Below, one piece after another: positions 24,389 to 35,520 of a DNA stretch of 64,000 nt (position 1 is the first letter of the stretch; each line of letters begins with the position of its first letter). The notes below the pieces were generated by a model, which made no database searches, was not told the DNA's origin, and was given only the letters and a program-made list of their open reading frames with translations. This stretch comes from Panorpa germanica (taxonomy: Eukaryota; Arthropoda; Insecta; Mecoptera; Panorpidae), in NCBI GenBank assembly GCA_963678705.1, contig OY783214.1, positions 6,138,001-6,202,000 on the forward strand, given 5' to 3'. A program made the translations under genes and the position numbers.

Positions 24389-25055
24389 GGGTAAGGTCAA
24401 AAAGATAAAAAAGAAGCATATTTTTTAACGACACAGTTAATATATAATTATTTCTATAATTGCTACATGATAAAATGACATTTGAAGAATACTTTGTGAA
24501 ATTTTCATAAATAAATATCAAGAAATGAGGCATTGACAGCGAATCTCCGCTGACGTCACAAAAAAAAGTAACATTTCGGTGCCATTCATAACTCATAACT
24601 GGATTTTCTGAAAGTAAAATACCAAAATTATTTCATTAGTTGATAAGTTTCTGCAGATAACGCTGTCGAGTTTTTCTTTTTTTTTATTGATTTTTCAATT
24701 TTTAACAGCACTCTAAAGTCAAGATACCGATTTTTCATGAAAAATAATCGGAAACTTTGTTATTTTAAAATACGTTAAAATTAAAAAATAATAAAAAAAA
24801 CTTGACAGCGTTACCTCGGCATTTATGTAAAGAAAGAGTGTGCCAAATTTCAAAAGAATCAGTGCATAAGATTTTGAGCTAGAGAGGGCACCGATTCTGA
24901 AAAAGCTATGAGTGAGAAACCGCATTTAAAAGTTTAAAAGTAACACGAAAGAAGACCAGGGAGGTGAAGACCTAAAAGTCTATATCCCCGACAGTTTTAC
25001 TCCAATCGACTTCAAATTTTTACACAATGAACTTAATATGTTGTACAATAATATA
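24389..25055 (+). repeat. dispersed repeat G, copy G1
   Basis: Aligns with G2 (40878-41480) in the same orientation over most of its length. Shared stretches include 'cttgacagcgttacctcggc', 'atttatgtaaagaaagagt', 'gattttgagctagagag' and 'aacttaatatgttgtaca'. G1 carries about 60 extra bases before its last 100. It is followed by a run of 11 C. No terminal inverted repeats and no long frame; it may be the 3' non-coding part of a retroelement. Confidence 0.75.
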
Positions 25056-25209
25056 ACCCCCCCCCCAACAGACATACTTAATTATTTCATACTAAGCTGA
25101 TGACATTTCCTAACAGACTATGCAACAGACTCCTTGCGGCAACGACTTTTTGAATAGGGTCTATTTGCAATTACTTCAAATTTGTCAGCGATATCGAGCA
25201 TAGACTAAT

Positions 25210-25576
25210 CCCGGCACAATACGATGCTACGAACACCTTGCTACGTTGGATGCTTGATGGTTAGATGCATCGTGTGGTCGATGCTGCAATTAAGTGTGTC
25301 CAACGTTCTCGTTGGAAGAAGTTCGGGTCGCGTCAAAAGGAATTTTTCTACCCTCACCATACAATTGATCCACATGTCATGCACTACTGCACGAATCGTC
25401 TAACAAAGGAAGGTTTTATACTTGAAAGTTTCCTTATTTACTTGAAAGTTTTTGTTAAACAGTGTCAGTGTCAATAATATCAACAAATTAATAAAATGAA
25501 TTAATCATTCGGATAAAACATTCGTTCAACCGTGTAGTAGGAAACTTGCCATGTCAGTCTTCCAATATTTGACTCA
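25210..25576 (+). repeat. dispersed repeat K, copy K1
   Basis: This block recurs in reverse orientation at 42626-42971. Shared phrases are 'acgatgctacgaacaac'-like sequence, 'atgtcatgcactactgcacg' (one change), 'ttgttaaacagtgtcagtgt' and 'gtgtagtaggaaacttgcca'. The 70-codon frame at 25265-25477 is not conserved in K2, so the repeat is not under coding constraint here. The class is unknown; the 'atgctacgaac' style recalls Harbinger-type MITEs. Confidence 0.75.
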
Positions 25577-26183
25577 CGCGGTGGAGGAAAACATTTTAAT
25601 TGAACACGTGGCAGTTGCCACGTTGTTTTGGGTTCTCGTACTGAAACAAGTCGATTGATGGACAAACTATATCTTCGACAGATTTAGAACCAATGGTTTA
25701 TATGTCTACTATGTGTCTCTAGTTTAGTTCTTTTGTTTCGTTTCGCTAGATATCGAAACAGATGCACTATATTATTCACAACCCGGGGTACTTAAACATT
25801 TTCTAGTCGATAGAAACATAACATTCGAACCTAGTGTGTCCGTTACATTTTCCCAGTAGATGATTGGATCAGTTTTACGATCTCCCCAGAGATAAACAAG
25901 AAAAGATACGGCCATCGACCAGTCTTACAAGTACTCAACCCCAAGGGGAGGATTAGGACAAGCAGTTTAACAGCCAATCCGTAGCAATCACTTGAATTCG
26001 TGTGAGGTCATCTAATCGAATTCTACAATACAATACAACACAATACAAATAATAAATTAAAATATATTCTCCTTAAAGTTAGATCACCATTTTAACAATA
26101 TATATTTGATCTAAATCCTGAATCTTTAAGTTAATATAATACACTGCTTGATCTGGGATTACGCTGACTTTCACAGATCAACG

Positions 26184-26231
26184 GTTCCCCTTTCAGATCC
26201 TTCAGAAAGGATTTTATGTGAAAAGGGGAAC
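26184..26231. repeat. nested two-stem hairpin
   Basis: Outer stem GTTCCCCTTT (26184-26193) pairs with AAAGGGGAAC (26222-26231). Inside it ATCCTT (26197-26202) pairs with AAGGAT (26207-26212). The fold is local and unusual in this AT-rich sequence; no RNA family is recognised. Confidence 0.7.
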
Positions 26232-27399
26232 ATCATTAAATCATCGTTTTCGAGATGCTGGTTTTTTCTTGTAAAACTTTTACTGTTAAATGAAACAAGT
26301 GCGTGTTGTGCTTATTGCTGACAATAATGTCTACACGTGCGATAACTCTTGCCCTGGTCCTCGGTCCTGGGTCCTGGGTCCTCGTTTTCTCAGGCCAATT
26401 CCATTCTTTTGTAAATGTCCCGAGCCCAACCCGAAACTAGGCTTGCCAACAGTTCCAGAAATAATCTCACAATGATGATAGTTGTTGTGCCATACTGACA
26501 ATTTTATACACTTTTACCATAAAAAATAACGTTATTTGGAAACCGTTTTCCACCTAGATCTAGGTTTTTTATTTTGATCTGGGTGGATAGGTTTTTTTAT
26601 TAAAATAAATCAGTATCTGATTTTCCTTGGTATTTATATCTAAAAAATAGGAGTTTTCAAATAAGTTCGAGAACAATTGTGATATAGATATATATTTTAT
26701 TGTCATAATTCCAGGTAGAAAATTGTATTGCAGTGTAGTGCAGCTTCAAGCTTACTAAAGGATAATTGCAATGTTTATTTTATCTTACTAGTCTGCTTCG
26801 AGCTAACTAAAACTTTACTTGGGTATGATAAATAAAGGACGCTACGTTTTTCTGAGTTTATTTAAGTTGCAATCTATGTTTATACTATAAAATTTGTGAA
26901 TAGCAGCACTGTTACGTATTTAAAATTTATATTTCTAACGTCTGGCATAAAAATTAATCCTATGATAAAATCTACGACCAATTTACTCCAGATAGTATTG
27001 AATATATCCTAAAAAGTTACAAACTGTTTATGTAAAAGTTGGCAATCCCTTCCGGCTTCCATGTGAATCTACTATACGAATTTTGTTCATTGTCAGTTAT
27101 CCCGTGTTCCTGTTTTTCTAAACAAGGACTCACACCATTGTGGACTGATTTATCAGTGTTTCCGAGTTTCACGTTTCACATTTCCCAAGGAATTTTAATT
27201 AACATGAACTAATTTCTAGAAACTGCTTATATATTTCCAGAACTTATGATGTAATTGGATCCTTCTTGCCATATATTTGGTTAATAGTTAAAAAATTGTT
27301 CTGGCATAATCTAGTAACTTAGTGCCGACTAATTTTCGTTATGCAACTTAAAGTTTATTATATACCTGTAAAGAAATTATATTTCTTTAGTTGGTAACA

Positions 27400-27433
27400 C
27401 TGACCAGAAATATTACAATTGCATTCTGGTCAG
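27400..27433. repeat. 10-bp hairpin
   Basis: CTGACCAGAA (27400-27409) is the exact reverse complement of TTCTGGTCAG (27424-27433), with a 14-base loop. Confidence 0.7.
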
Positions 27434-27497
27434 ATGAGCTAACGGTATATATTAGTTATAGCTACTTATTGTAGTGTGTGCCAAAATTTATTTATTT

Positions 27498-27850
27498 ACT
27501 AGCTGTCCCGGCCACGCGTTGCTGTGACTAACGTTTTTGTCATATTACATTACATAGCGCCATCTATTGAATATTTACTCAATCTAGTCAACAGAATATT
27601 TACTCAATCTAGTCAACAGATGTCGCCATCATCGTCGCCCGATGTCATCGTTTGGAGCTAACAGATAATTAATAGACAAATAATTTGCAATAAGATAATA
27701 TTGCAATCATAAATTGAGATGTAAGCTATCCTATCTTTCAAGTTGGATCAAACTGCACACGGTGTACAAATTTGATTAAAATCGGTTAAGTAGTTTAGGA
27801 GTCCATCGCGGAGGAACAACGTGACACGTAATTTATATATATTAAGAAGA
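27498..27850 (+). repeat. interspersed repeat E, copy E2, with internal 25-bp tandem duplication
   Basis: Starts 'actagctgtcccggccacgc' and ends with the same sequence as E1 at the window's left edge ('ggagtccatcgcgga', 'gacacgtaatttatatata'). The middle contains 'attaaaatcggttaagtag', a phrase style seen in 3' tails of widespread insect LINE/SINE repeats. A 25-base unit at 27569-27593 is repeated exactly at 27594-27618. No coding frame is evident. Confidence 0.7.
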
Positions 27851-30646
27851 AGATTAAGATAACAAAATTAGATAAAAAGGAATTTGCCAATTTAAATAAT
27901 AAACTTTAAATATCGTTTCTTTGATTTCAGGTAAGATAGTATGATTTAAATTAAACAGTGTTATTATTATAAAGTGTATGTAAATTACTAAAATAAAAGT
28001 CTTTGATTTCAGAAGCAACACATAAGTTTGATTAAAAATTTACAATTTCTAATAAAATATCTCATATACCTTTTGTAAATTATATTATATTAATAATTAA
28101 AAATATATTATATTAAATTAATATTTCATATTCACTAATGAATCTTATATTTAATGATAATATAATGAAGGTTGTGTTAAAAGAATATATTCCTTTTATG
28201 GTTATGTGGTCTAAACTCTTAAGTAAAATATTACATGAATATAAGACAACATCCAAGCTCGAATATTGTAATAACTAGCTACTTAATTACGTTATTAATT
28301 AGTAAATAGGCTAGAAGAATAAGTAAAGGCTTGACTCTTCTAAATGGGAAATTATAAATTAAAGAAGAAAGTACATTTTTCAAATGAACCAAATAAACTA
28401 CATTTTAATGTAGTTTACACCAGGTTAAAAGTGTAGACCAGTATATTACTACGAGTCTAAATAAATTCAAGCATATACGATATAGCATTATAGTAGTCTG
28501 TAGACGTGTACCGCTCACGTGCTTACTCAAACTGTACAGCATTTTTCTGGGAGTGTACTATCACCTTTTCTTTTAATAAAACATAGTATTCGTGTATGAA
28601 GCTTCATTCGGAATTAAACATTTTGACAATATTTTTTTTCACTGGCGGAGTTTTTAATAAAAGTAATTTTGTATTTTTACGTAATTTAAACACAGTAAAG
28701 TTACAGAGTAAGCTTTTTAGTGAAAGCTTTTCAAATTTAAGTTAAAAGCTCTATATCACAAGGGTAGTTACCTGCATTCAAATGTGTTAAGCCGTGGGTT
28801 CATAATTCTATTTAGTAGAATTATATTTTTCTATTTTACTTTTTGGATTAGTAAGTATTGTGTTGCACAGAATTTTATTTACCATAAAGAAAATGTGCTT
28901 TTCATTTTACTTTTAATTTTTCTTTTTGTTAATTATTTTATTGTATTATATTATATCAGTCTGTTTGGGGTTTTCGTCTTACTAGCAGAGGCGTATTTAG
29001 CTGTTTGGCGAGATTTGGATAAAATATTTAATGGGGATATTTTCTAAAAACTGTTTGATATAATAATTTTACAAACAACTTAAATCCAAACTGTATAAAA
29101 TTCCAATACGATATTTTAGAACTCGACCTAGTATAGGAATCGGCATTTAGGTGATATAGGGTGTAGGGTGAAAGTTTCAGAAACAAAATGCATTACTCTA
29201 CTCCATAAACTTAAGCTTTAAAATACGAAATTTCTTTTCATGAACGTACCCTTCGAAAAAACTTACTCAAATTGTATTCGACATTACAAAGATACGAAAA
29301 AATGTTTATAGGGCAGCGAGATATTGAAATCCTTTCTCCCACTTCTAATATAAGATTTAATTTTACATCAGAAGTGGGATTAACAACTCGATGATATTTC
29401 TTATTACACCAAATCTAACACTAACAAATACTTCTTAAAAAGTAAGAATAGTATTGTAAATGTAGCTTTACACTTTGAAGAGGTATGGAGCTGTGTAACA
29501 TACATTAAACATACCTAGAGATGCGCTTGAAAAATAAAATGGTACATAAAACACGCGCCTTTGCTAATAAAATAAAAACGTCCATGTAACCCCTTATCCC
29601 ACCCCGCTCTTGCAACCCCTAGAGCCAGTTACTTGATGTACCCAATATAATTCTGTCTTACGTGAAACTTCTTATATTTCACGTTTCACCATTAGACTAT
29701 TGGTCTGAGTTTAATTAAAATCTTTAATGTATTCGTATTTACATTATACTCGTATAAAAATGTATACCATCAAGTTGTTTATATCAAAAAATTTATACAT
29801 TTCTAGATGTATAAATGTATATTTATTATTCCAGCTTTGTGTATGTACTTAGATATGTATTATGTATATAAATTATGACCAAGAAATCTTATTTTTCGTC
29901 ATCTAATTTTTATATTCTATTTCCATGATTTTCTTGAGAGCTATAAAGATATTATTTTATATGCTAAGTAGTACATTACCTGACATAAGACCGGTATTAT
30001 TTTAAAAGCCATTTGCTAAGAAAATGAAAGAAATTTGATTCCTGAGAAACGACAAAAAATATTTTATTTAGAGTCGTTTTTCCATTCTCAGTTAACAATT
30101 ATAAATCTTGATTGTAACTATTGTTACTTATCTCTCATTTTTGTTCGAATTGAACATAACTGTAGTTTATCCAAGCTAAATATCACGGTTACACTTTTCG
30201 TTAATTACCTGTGGTTTTTGACAAAACTAGAACTGGAAAGAAGAACTAAAAACTAGTTGCCAAATCTGAGGTTTAACTGAAAATAAAATAACTGCTATAT
30301 TTTAATTTACAAATTACTAGCGCTTCATCCCGTGTCCATAATATGTATCAGTCTAACTTTATTCTTACAATTACCTCGTCCTTATAATGAGTGAAACTAT
30401 TTCTGCAAATTTAAACATGAAGATCTATTTTATTCCTGTTTCAAATTTACGTAAGAACTTCAACTGTTTTCAGGTTTTCCAAAGATTGAGGAAAGTTTTC
30501 TCTTCAAAATATTAATATTTCAAAGCCATTGATGAAACGTTTTGAGCAATTTTAAAAATTAAATAACATCTAAGATTTCGAAAGTTTAAAAATATATATT
30601 TAACACGAAATTGCCCTCACAAAGTAGGGGTTTTATATTTATTATA
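27851..30646. other. unassigned AT-rich sequence
   Basis: An 87-codon frame at 28784-29047 is very hydrophobic (runs of L, I, F) and probably reflects base composition; no family is recognised. Hairpins occur at 28395-28416 (AAACTACATT/AATGTAGTTT, 2-base loop) and 29337-29379 (TCCCACTTCT/AGAAGTGGGA, 23-base loop). Confidence 0.45.
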
Positions 30647-31220
30647 CAGGGTGTCCCAAAATTCAACGATAAGCCGGCACCAGAAGGTGGCCCTGCTCAT
30701 GGAATTGAAACACCTTAAGATGTTTTTAACTACCATGACCACAATTTTTCAAATATTTCTGAATTTTTTTTTGTATCGGCATCCTAAATAGCACTGCTAT
30801 CCATCACAACCATTAAAACTCCCAGAATGCTAGTATGGGACTACTATGGCAAGTTCTTTTAAAAATTGGCGCAACTCTTCAGGATTCCAAAATGGTATAA
30901 TACTCCAGGAAAACTAGCAATAAAAAAAAATTATGCATACTATTTCTAAACAAGAACCAAATTTCATAAATTGTTGTTGCAAAAACTACTAGCATTCTGG
31001 GAGTTTTAATGGTTGTGGTGGATAGCAGTGCTATTTAGGTTGCCGATACAAAAAAAAAATCAGAAATATTTGAAAAATTGTGGTCATGGTAGTTAAAAAC
31101 ATCTTGCGGTGTTTCGATTTTCGAAAAAAGAATTTCTTTTTAAAAAATGAGATAAAAACTTTTTTTCTTTTTTTCTTGTGTAGTCATGACCGGTTTATCG
31201 TTGAATTTTGGGACACCCTG
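30647..31220. mobile_element. element B, copy B2: foldback form
   Basis: Ends 'cagggtgtcccaaaattcaa' and 'ttgaattttgggacaccctg' are inverted, with TA on each outer side. Internally a long inverted repeat is present: the arm at 30704-30835 ('cactgctatcc', 'cattaaaactcccagaatgc', 'ctaccatgaccacaattttt') is mirrored at about 30986-31118. The element is thus a 574-bp palindromic structure able to form a long hairpin. No coding frame. A Tc1/mariner-type MITE is the best guess from the TA flanks. Confidence 0.85.
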
Positions 31221-32106
31221 TATATATTCTTTATCGTTGTATAAGTTACGTATGTTTAAGGTTTGTTTAACATCATAAAAGTTTACTTATTAAGTAAATA
31301 ATATAACGTTTTATTATTTATATACACCTATGTTTTGTTTTTTGAGGTTAAAACTGAATATCAATAAAAATAATTTCAACAATATTATTTAAATGTATTG
31401 CTGCTATTTTAATATTACTGGAACCATAAATAAATTTAAAATATAACAAAATATTCAGAATAAATTACATTTTAAAATTATTTGCGCAATATTATAAAAA
31501 AAAATTGTCATAAAAAGTTTTATTTAAACTTAATTACATATAAATTTTTTATCGTTTGAAAATCTGGTCCTCGCCTCGTGATAAAATGTCTTTGATACTT
31601 TATAATATTTTATAATGAATGTAGAAACCTTTAGATGTTAGATTTCAGATGGCATGTCAATAAGCCAAGCGAAGTCTATATGAAGTTGATGTTAAATGAA
31701 AACATGCAAGAATAAAATTATACTACTTTTTCTTGAATACATATATGTGTATATACTATGGTATACATAGAATAGCGAACAGCGCATTACAATGCAATCA
31801 GAATAATATTTATTCTAAAAACGAAATGCTACTAATCTGGGTTAACATGAGTATCATTAGTGACTAACTTCTGTGAATGTATAAATATAAAAAGTAAGTA
31901 TTGTAGGAAACTGTTGGAAGTATTAAACTTACTTTTATTCATACATATACAGGGTATTAAGTACATGAATGTTAATCTAAGCAAAAGTTTAAAAGAAAAA
32001 AATACAACTATATATTCTAATATGCAAAGTGTTACGGTTTTCTAGATATCGGCACTTTCTTTAAATATATATATACACTTCAAAAATTAATTTTATTATT
32101 ATTTGT
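31221..32106. other. unassigned AT-rich sequence
   Basis: Nothing recognised; a 61-codon frame at 31860-32045 has no domain. Confidence 0.5.
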
Positions 32107-32512
32107 TTCTTAAGGTGAAACGATACTTGGCCATTTTTGATTCGCGAAATATAGATGGCGATACTATACAGCAGGTTAAATATTATAAAAAAAAACATGT
32201 TTTTTTATGTTTAAATCGTTTTATGTCAGTAACTATAAACGCTAATCAAAATCTAAAGCTGCAATTAGTTAGATGAATAACGTATCTACATTTTAAACTT
32301 TCATCCACTGACTTTTAATAAGTTGGAAAAGCAAAAATAAGTTTTGAAAATGAATATTGCTATATTTTCTAGTTAAATTTAAATTTTTATATGACTGGTA
32401 ACATTTCTAAGGGTTTGTCATAAATTTAATAACCTTTACTATGGTTTTCAAACTAATATAGTATCTATATAATATCGCCATCTATATTTCTTAAATTTAT
32501 GAACCTTAAATA
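32107..32512. repeat. possible decayed DNA element flanked by TTAA
   Basis: A 23-base stretch at 32146-32168 is mirrored at 32468-32490 with one mismatch (core 'atagatggcgat'). Further out, 'ttaaggt' (32111-32117) is mirrored by 'accttaa' (32503-32509). TTAA at both ends would suit a piggyBac-type target, but the outer inverted repeat is short and the spacing differs on the two sides. Tentative. Confidence 0.4.
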
Positions 32513-35188
32513 AGTTAATTAAATAAACGATATTAAACTTACATTGTTTTTTTAAATATATATAATTTTTAATTATATCATTATACTTTTAGTCCCGCTA
32601 AGTAAACACAAAATAAATATTCATTACTCCATGTAGAAAATTGACTTCTTGTGCAAGGTTTTCACTTGCTAGCTGTCCACAAGTTAATTTCAAAGTTCAT
32701 TTTATGCGTTTCTGCATTTTCTTGAACACTTACATTTTCCACTACTACTTTATCTTACTTTAAATACATGTAATTTTTTACTTAAACGAAACCTTATAAT
32801 GAAATAAAACAAATGAAACGTAATATATAATTTATTAAGGCTACAACTTTGTGTAAATTATTTTCTTATGATTTTAATAATTTAAGTACTACTCGCCAGT
32901 AACACAATTACGTGTACTTAAGGTTTATGTACTATAACAAAAATTACCTGTGACGTAAACAATGTTACCTAAAATATAACGTTTTATTTAGTAGATTGTT
33001 TCAAGAATTATTTAATCTTAAGAAGTCCTTTTTATTAATAAACGGTGATGAAGTATCTTTATTTAAACTTTCTTAGATTAACATTACTAAGTTTTAATTA
33101 TATAAAATATTATATGTATGTCAAATAACATTCATTTGTGATAAGCATTAAAAGTAATTAAACTTATTAAAAGTTGTGATAATAAAATTTACTTTACTTC
33201 TAGTTGAAGTCCCTTATTAGAGAAATAATTGTACTCCCTTTATTAGAATAGTGAATAAACATATCTCGAAGACCGTGACACTTTGTTCTTATGCGTTTAT
33301 AATAACTTCAACAACTTTGTCAAGATTGCCATCGGTGTATCTAACACCTTATATATACCTACATATATAAACGTCGTGCTTATGTATTAATTCTAAATAG
33401 TTTCAAACTAATTGGATTTGGAATAGTTTGTTATTTAGTATATAATAAAAATGTAAATTACCAAATGATGGTGGTCGACTACACACACTCGTACGATGGT
33501 ATGAGAGCGAGCCGCTCAGAAATAAATTTCTTATTCATAACAACACGTGTGTATATAAAAAAATAACATCTTTCAGCATGAAAATTTAAAATTAATAACG
33601 GATATTCTTAGGACATTACACACAACTGTTATGTTTCCAGCAAACTGTTCCAGAAAAATGAAATTATATTAAACAGAACATACAAAAATACTTGTATTAT
33701 ATTATACTGATGTTTGTTTTTATTCAATTTTAAAAATCAATAACAAAATAGTTTTTAACTCTATAAAGTTTATTTATAAAAATAATGTGGAATGTGTGTG
33801 CACAGACAGACATGGTTATGGAAAACCTTCGTACTATTATCTTATTAGAACCCGGGTTTGATGTTATAGATATGTTAGAGTACGTATTACAAAAGTTACG
33901 TTTGAAAAATTGGTCGAAACTGTAAATTCCGATCAAATTCCATTCAATCCAGCTTTCATTAGGGATCGCCTTATTATTACCTCAAATTTTATGTGTGTAA
34001 CGATGTTATCCACTTCAATTATACAAGATAATGTATTTCCAAAATATTTGAGATAAAGATAATTAAAATTAAAATAGTTTATAGAATTCAGTGTAACAGT
34101 GGCATAGATTCATTACATCCACAATAAGCTCGGTCATCCAGACTCAAGGTGAAACAGTTCACTATAAAGAACCCTTCGCAGGAGAATAAGATATAATCAT
34201 TCTCTTAAAATAAAGTAAACTAGCATAAGGGGTAGGGTTACAACAGTCAAAATTTTTAAAAGAATGTATTACATATGCTTTACGTAATATGTACTTTTAT
34301 TATGATGGGCTAAATTTATTAGTATTTTGATAATTTGTAAAAATATTATATAAATAGACACATGATTAAACTGAACTTATGACAAATTTGTAGTAGATAT
34401 AACATAGAAAGTTATAGTGGATAAATTTTACTAACAGAAACAATAACGGAAAACTTAGGGATCGCTCCGGTTGGCAGAAGCTCTAGCTCCGCCCCTGATT
34501 TGAGCTTAACCATAAAAGAATATCTATTGCAGCATTATTGAATCAATTTTCGAACACCTGTTAACACCTTTTCGATAATAGTTACATTAAAATGAATCTA
34601 GGTGTAATGCAAGAGATAAAGTTATAAAATAAATTCAATTTATGACATATTTAAGTTGTGTTCATTTAGTTTTAATGTGAATTGGGATATAGTCGAACTC
34701 GTAACATTGTAACACAGCTACGAAACCAGTAAAATTAAAATAACAAGACAGTAATAGAGTAATGAACTTGTATATTGCGTTTTGGTTGTAAATTGTGATA
34801 AGTAGCAGACTAGCAGGTTCAGGTATGAAAAAGGTAAACTACAAGAACATTTAATGCAAACCCGTTAAAGTCTGGTACAGTAAATTGGTGCCATTAGAGA
34901 GTAGGCGGGTTATATGGTGTTTTAACGTGACTCCAGATCATTGCTTTGTTCGTACTGAAATGTAATTACAACGTTTAACTAAATGTAACATAACTCGAAA
35001 ATAAAATAACAGGTTTGTAAAGTTAACCACTCATAGCAAGCAACTTGGTGAGATAACATGAAGTTCACATTTTCATCGATTTGATTCTGACAGTGGTTTT
35101 ATAATTGGTAGTCTATAGCAATAACATTTCACATGAATGTTAACAACAGAACAGTGTAGACCACATGCTTTCTTTAAGATGTTTTCTA
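32513..35188. other. unassigned AT-rich sequence
   Basis: The phrase 'ggcagaagctctagctccgcccctg' region near 34471-34496 resembles one terminus of hAT elements (CAGGGGCGGAGC on the minus strand), but no partner end or 8-bp duplication was found. A 68-codon minus frame (33730-33936) has no domain. Confidence 0.4.
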
Positions 35189-35520
35189 TTCCTTCCTAAT
35201 GGTCACCTTCTTCTTCCAATTTACAATATCTATCCTCTTTAGGTCCTCCTGCACTTGTTCTTCATACTTCGCTCTGAGTTTTACTCACACTCTCTCCTTC
35301 CACAAATTTCTTAGCAGTTCTTTCTGCATGTACGACCATTGTAGCCTCTTTCTTTCTCGATATCTATCATATGTTTCTATATTTGTTCGTATTCTCCACA
35401 AAACATTTTCACATACGTTTTCAGCAAAACTTTTCTTTCCCTAAATCGCAAGAGATCATAATCGCTCTTCCTCAAAGACCAACTCACTGAACCATATAGT
35501 TTTATGGTTTTATTATAAAA
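35189..35520 (-). pseudogene. LINE ORF2 remnant (thumb region)
   Basis: The minus strand reads 'ENVLWRIRTNIETYDRYRER', then 'RLQWSYMQKELLRNLWKER', a stop, and 'RAKYEEQVQEDLKRIDIVNW', in essentially one frame. This is the charged, helical connection after the reverse-transcriptase core of R1/jockey-like LINE ORF2. The antisense 81-codon plus frame is a shadow. Limits are approximate; neither poly-A tail nor target duplication was found. Confidence 0.55.

Larger units (their letters stand above)
25577..27497. other. unassigned sequence with two hairpins and a heptamer patch
   Basis: A (GGTCCTG)n-like patch lies at 26355-26382. Hairpins at 26184-26231 and 27400-27433 are listed separately. No gene recognised. 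Confidence 0.4.

Noticed and set aside
25265-25477. 70-codon frame in repeat K1
   Set aside because: The inverted copy K2 breaks the frame, so there is no sign of coding constraint.
28784-29047. 87-codon hydrophobic frame resembling a membrane protein
   Set aside because: Composition (L, I, F, Y encoded by AT-rich codons) is what random AT-rich DNA gives; no family motif, splice context or start signal supports it.
34080-34496. hAT element between 'cagtggcatagattc' and 'agctccgcccctg'
   Set aside because: The two ends are only weakly alike and the flanking 8 bases do not match, so a complete element is not supported.
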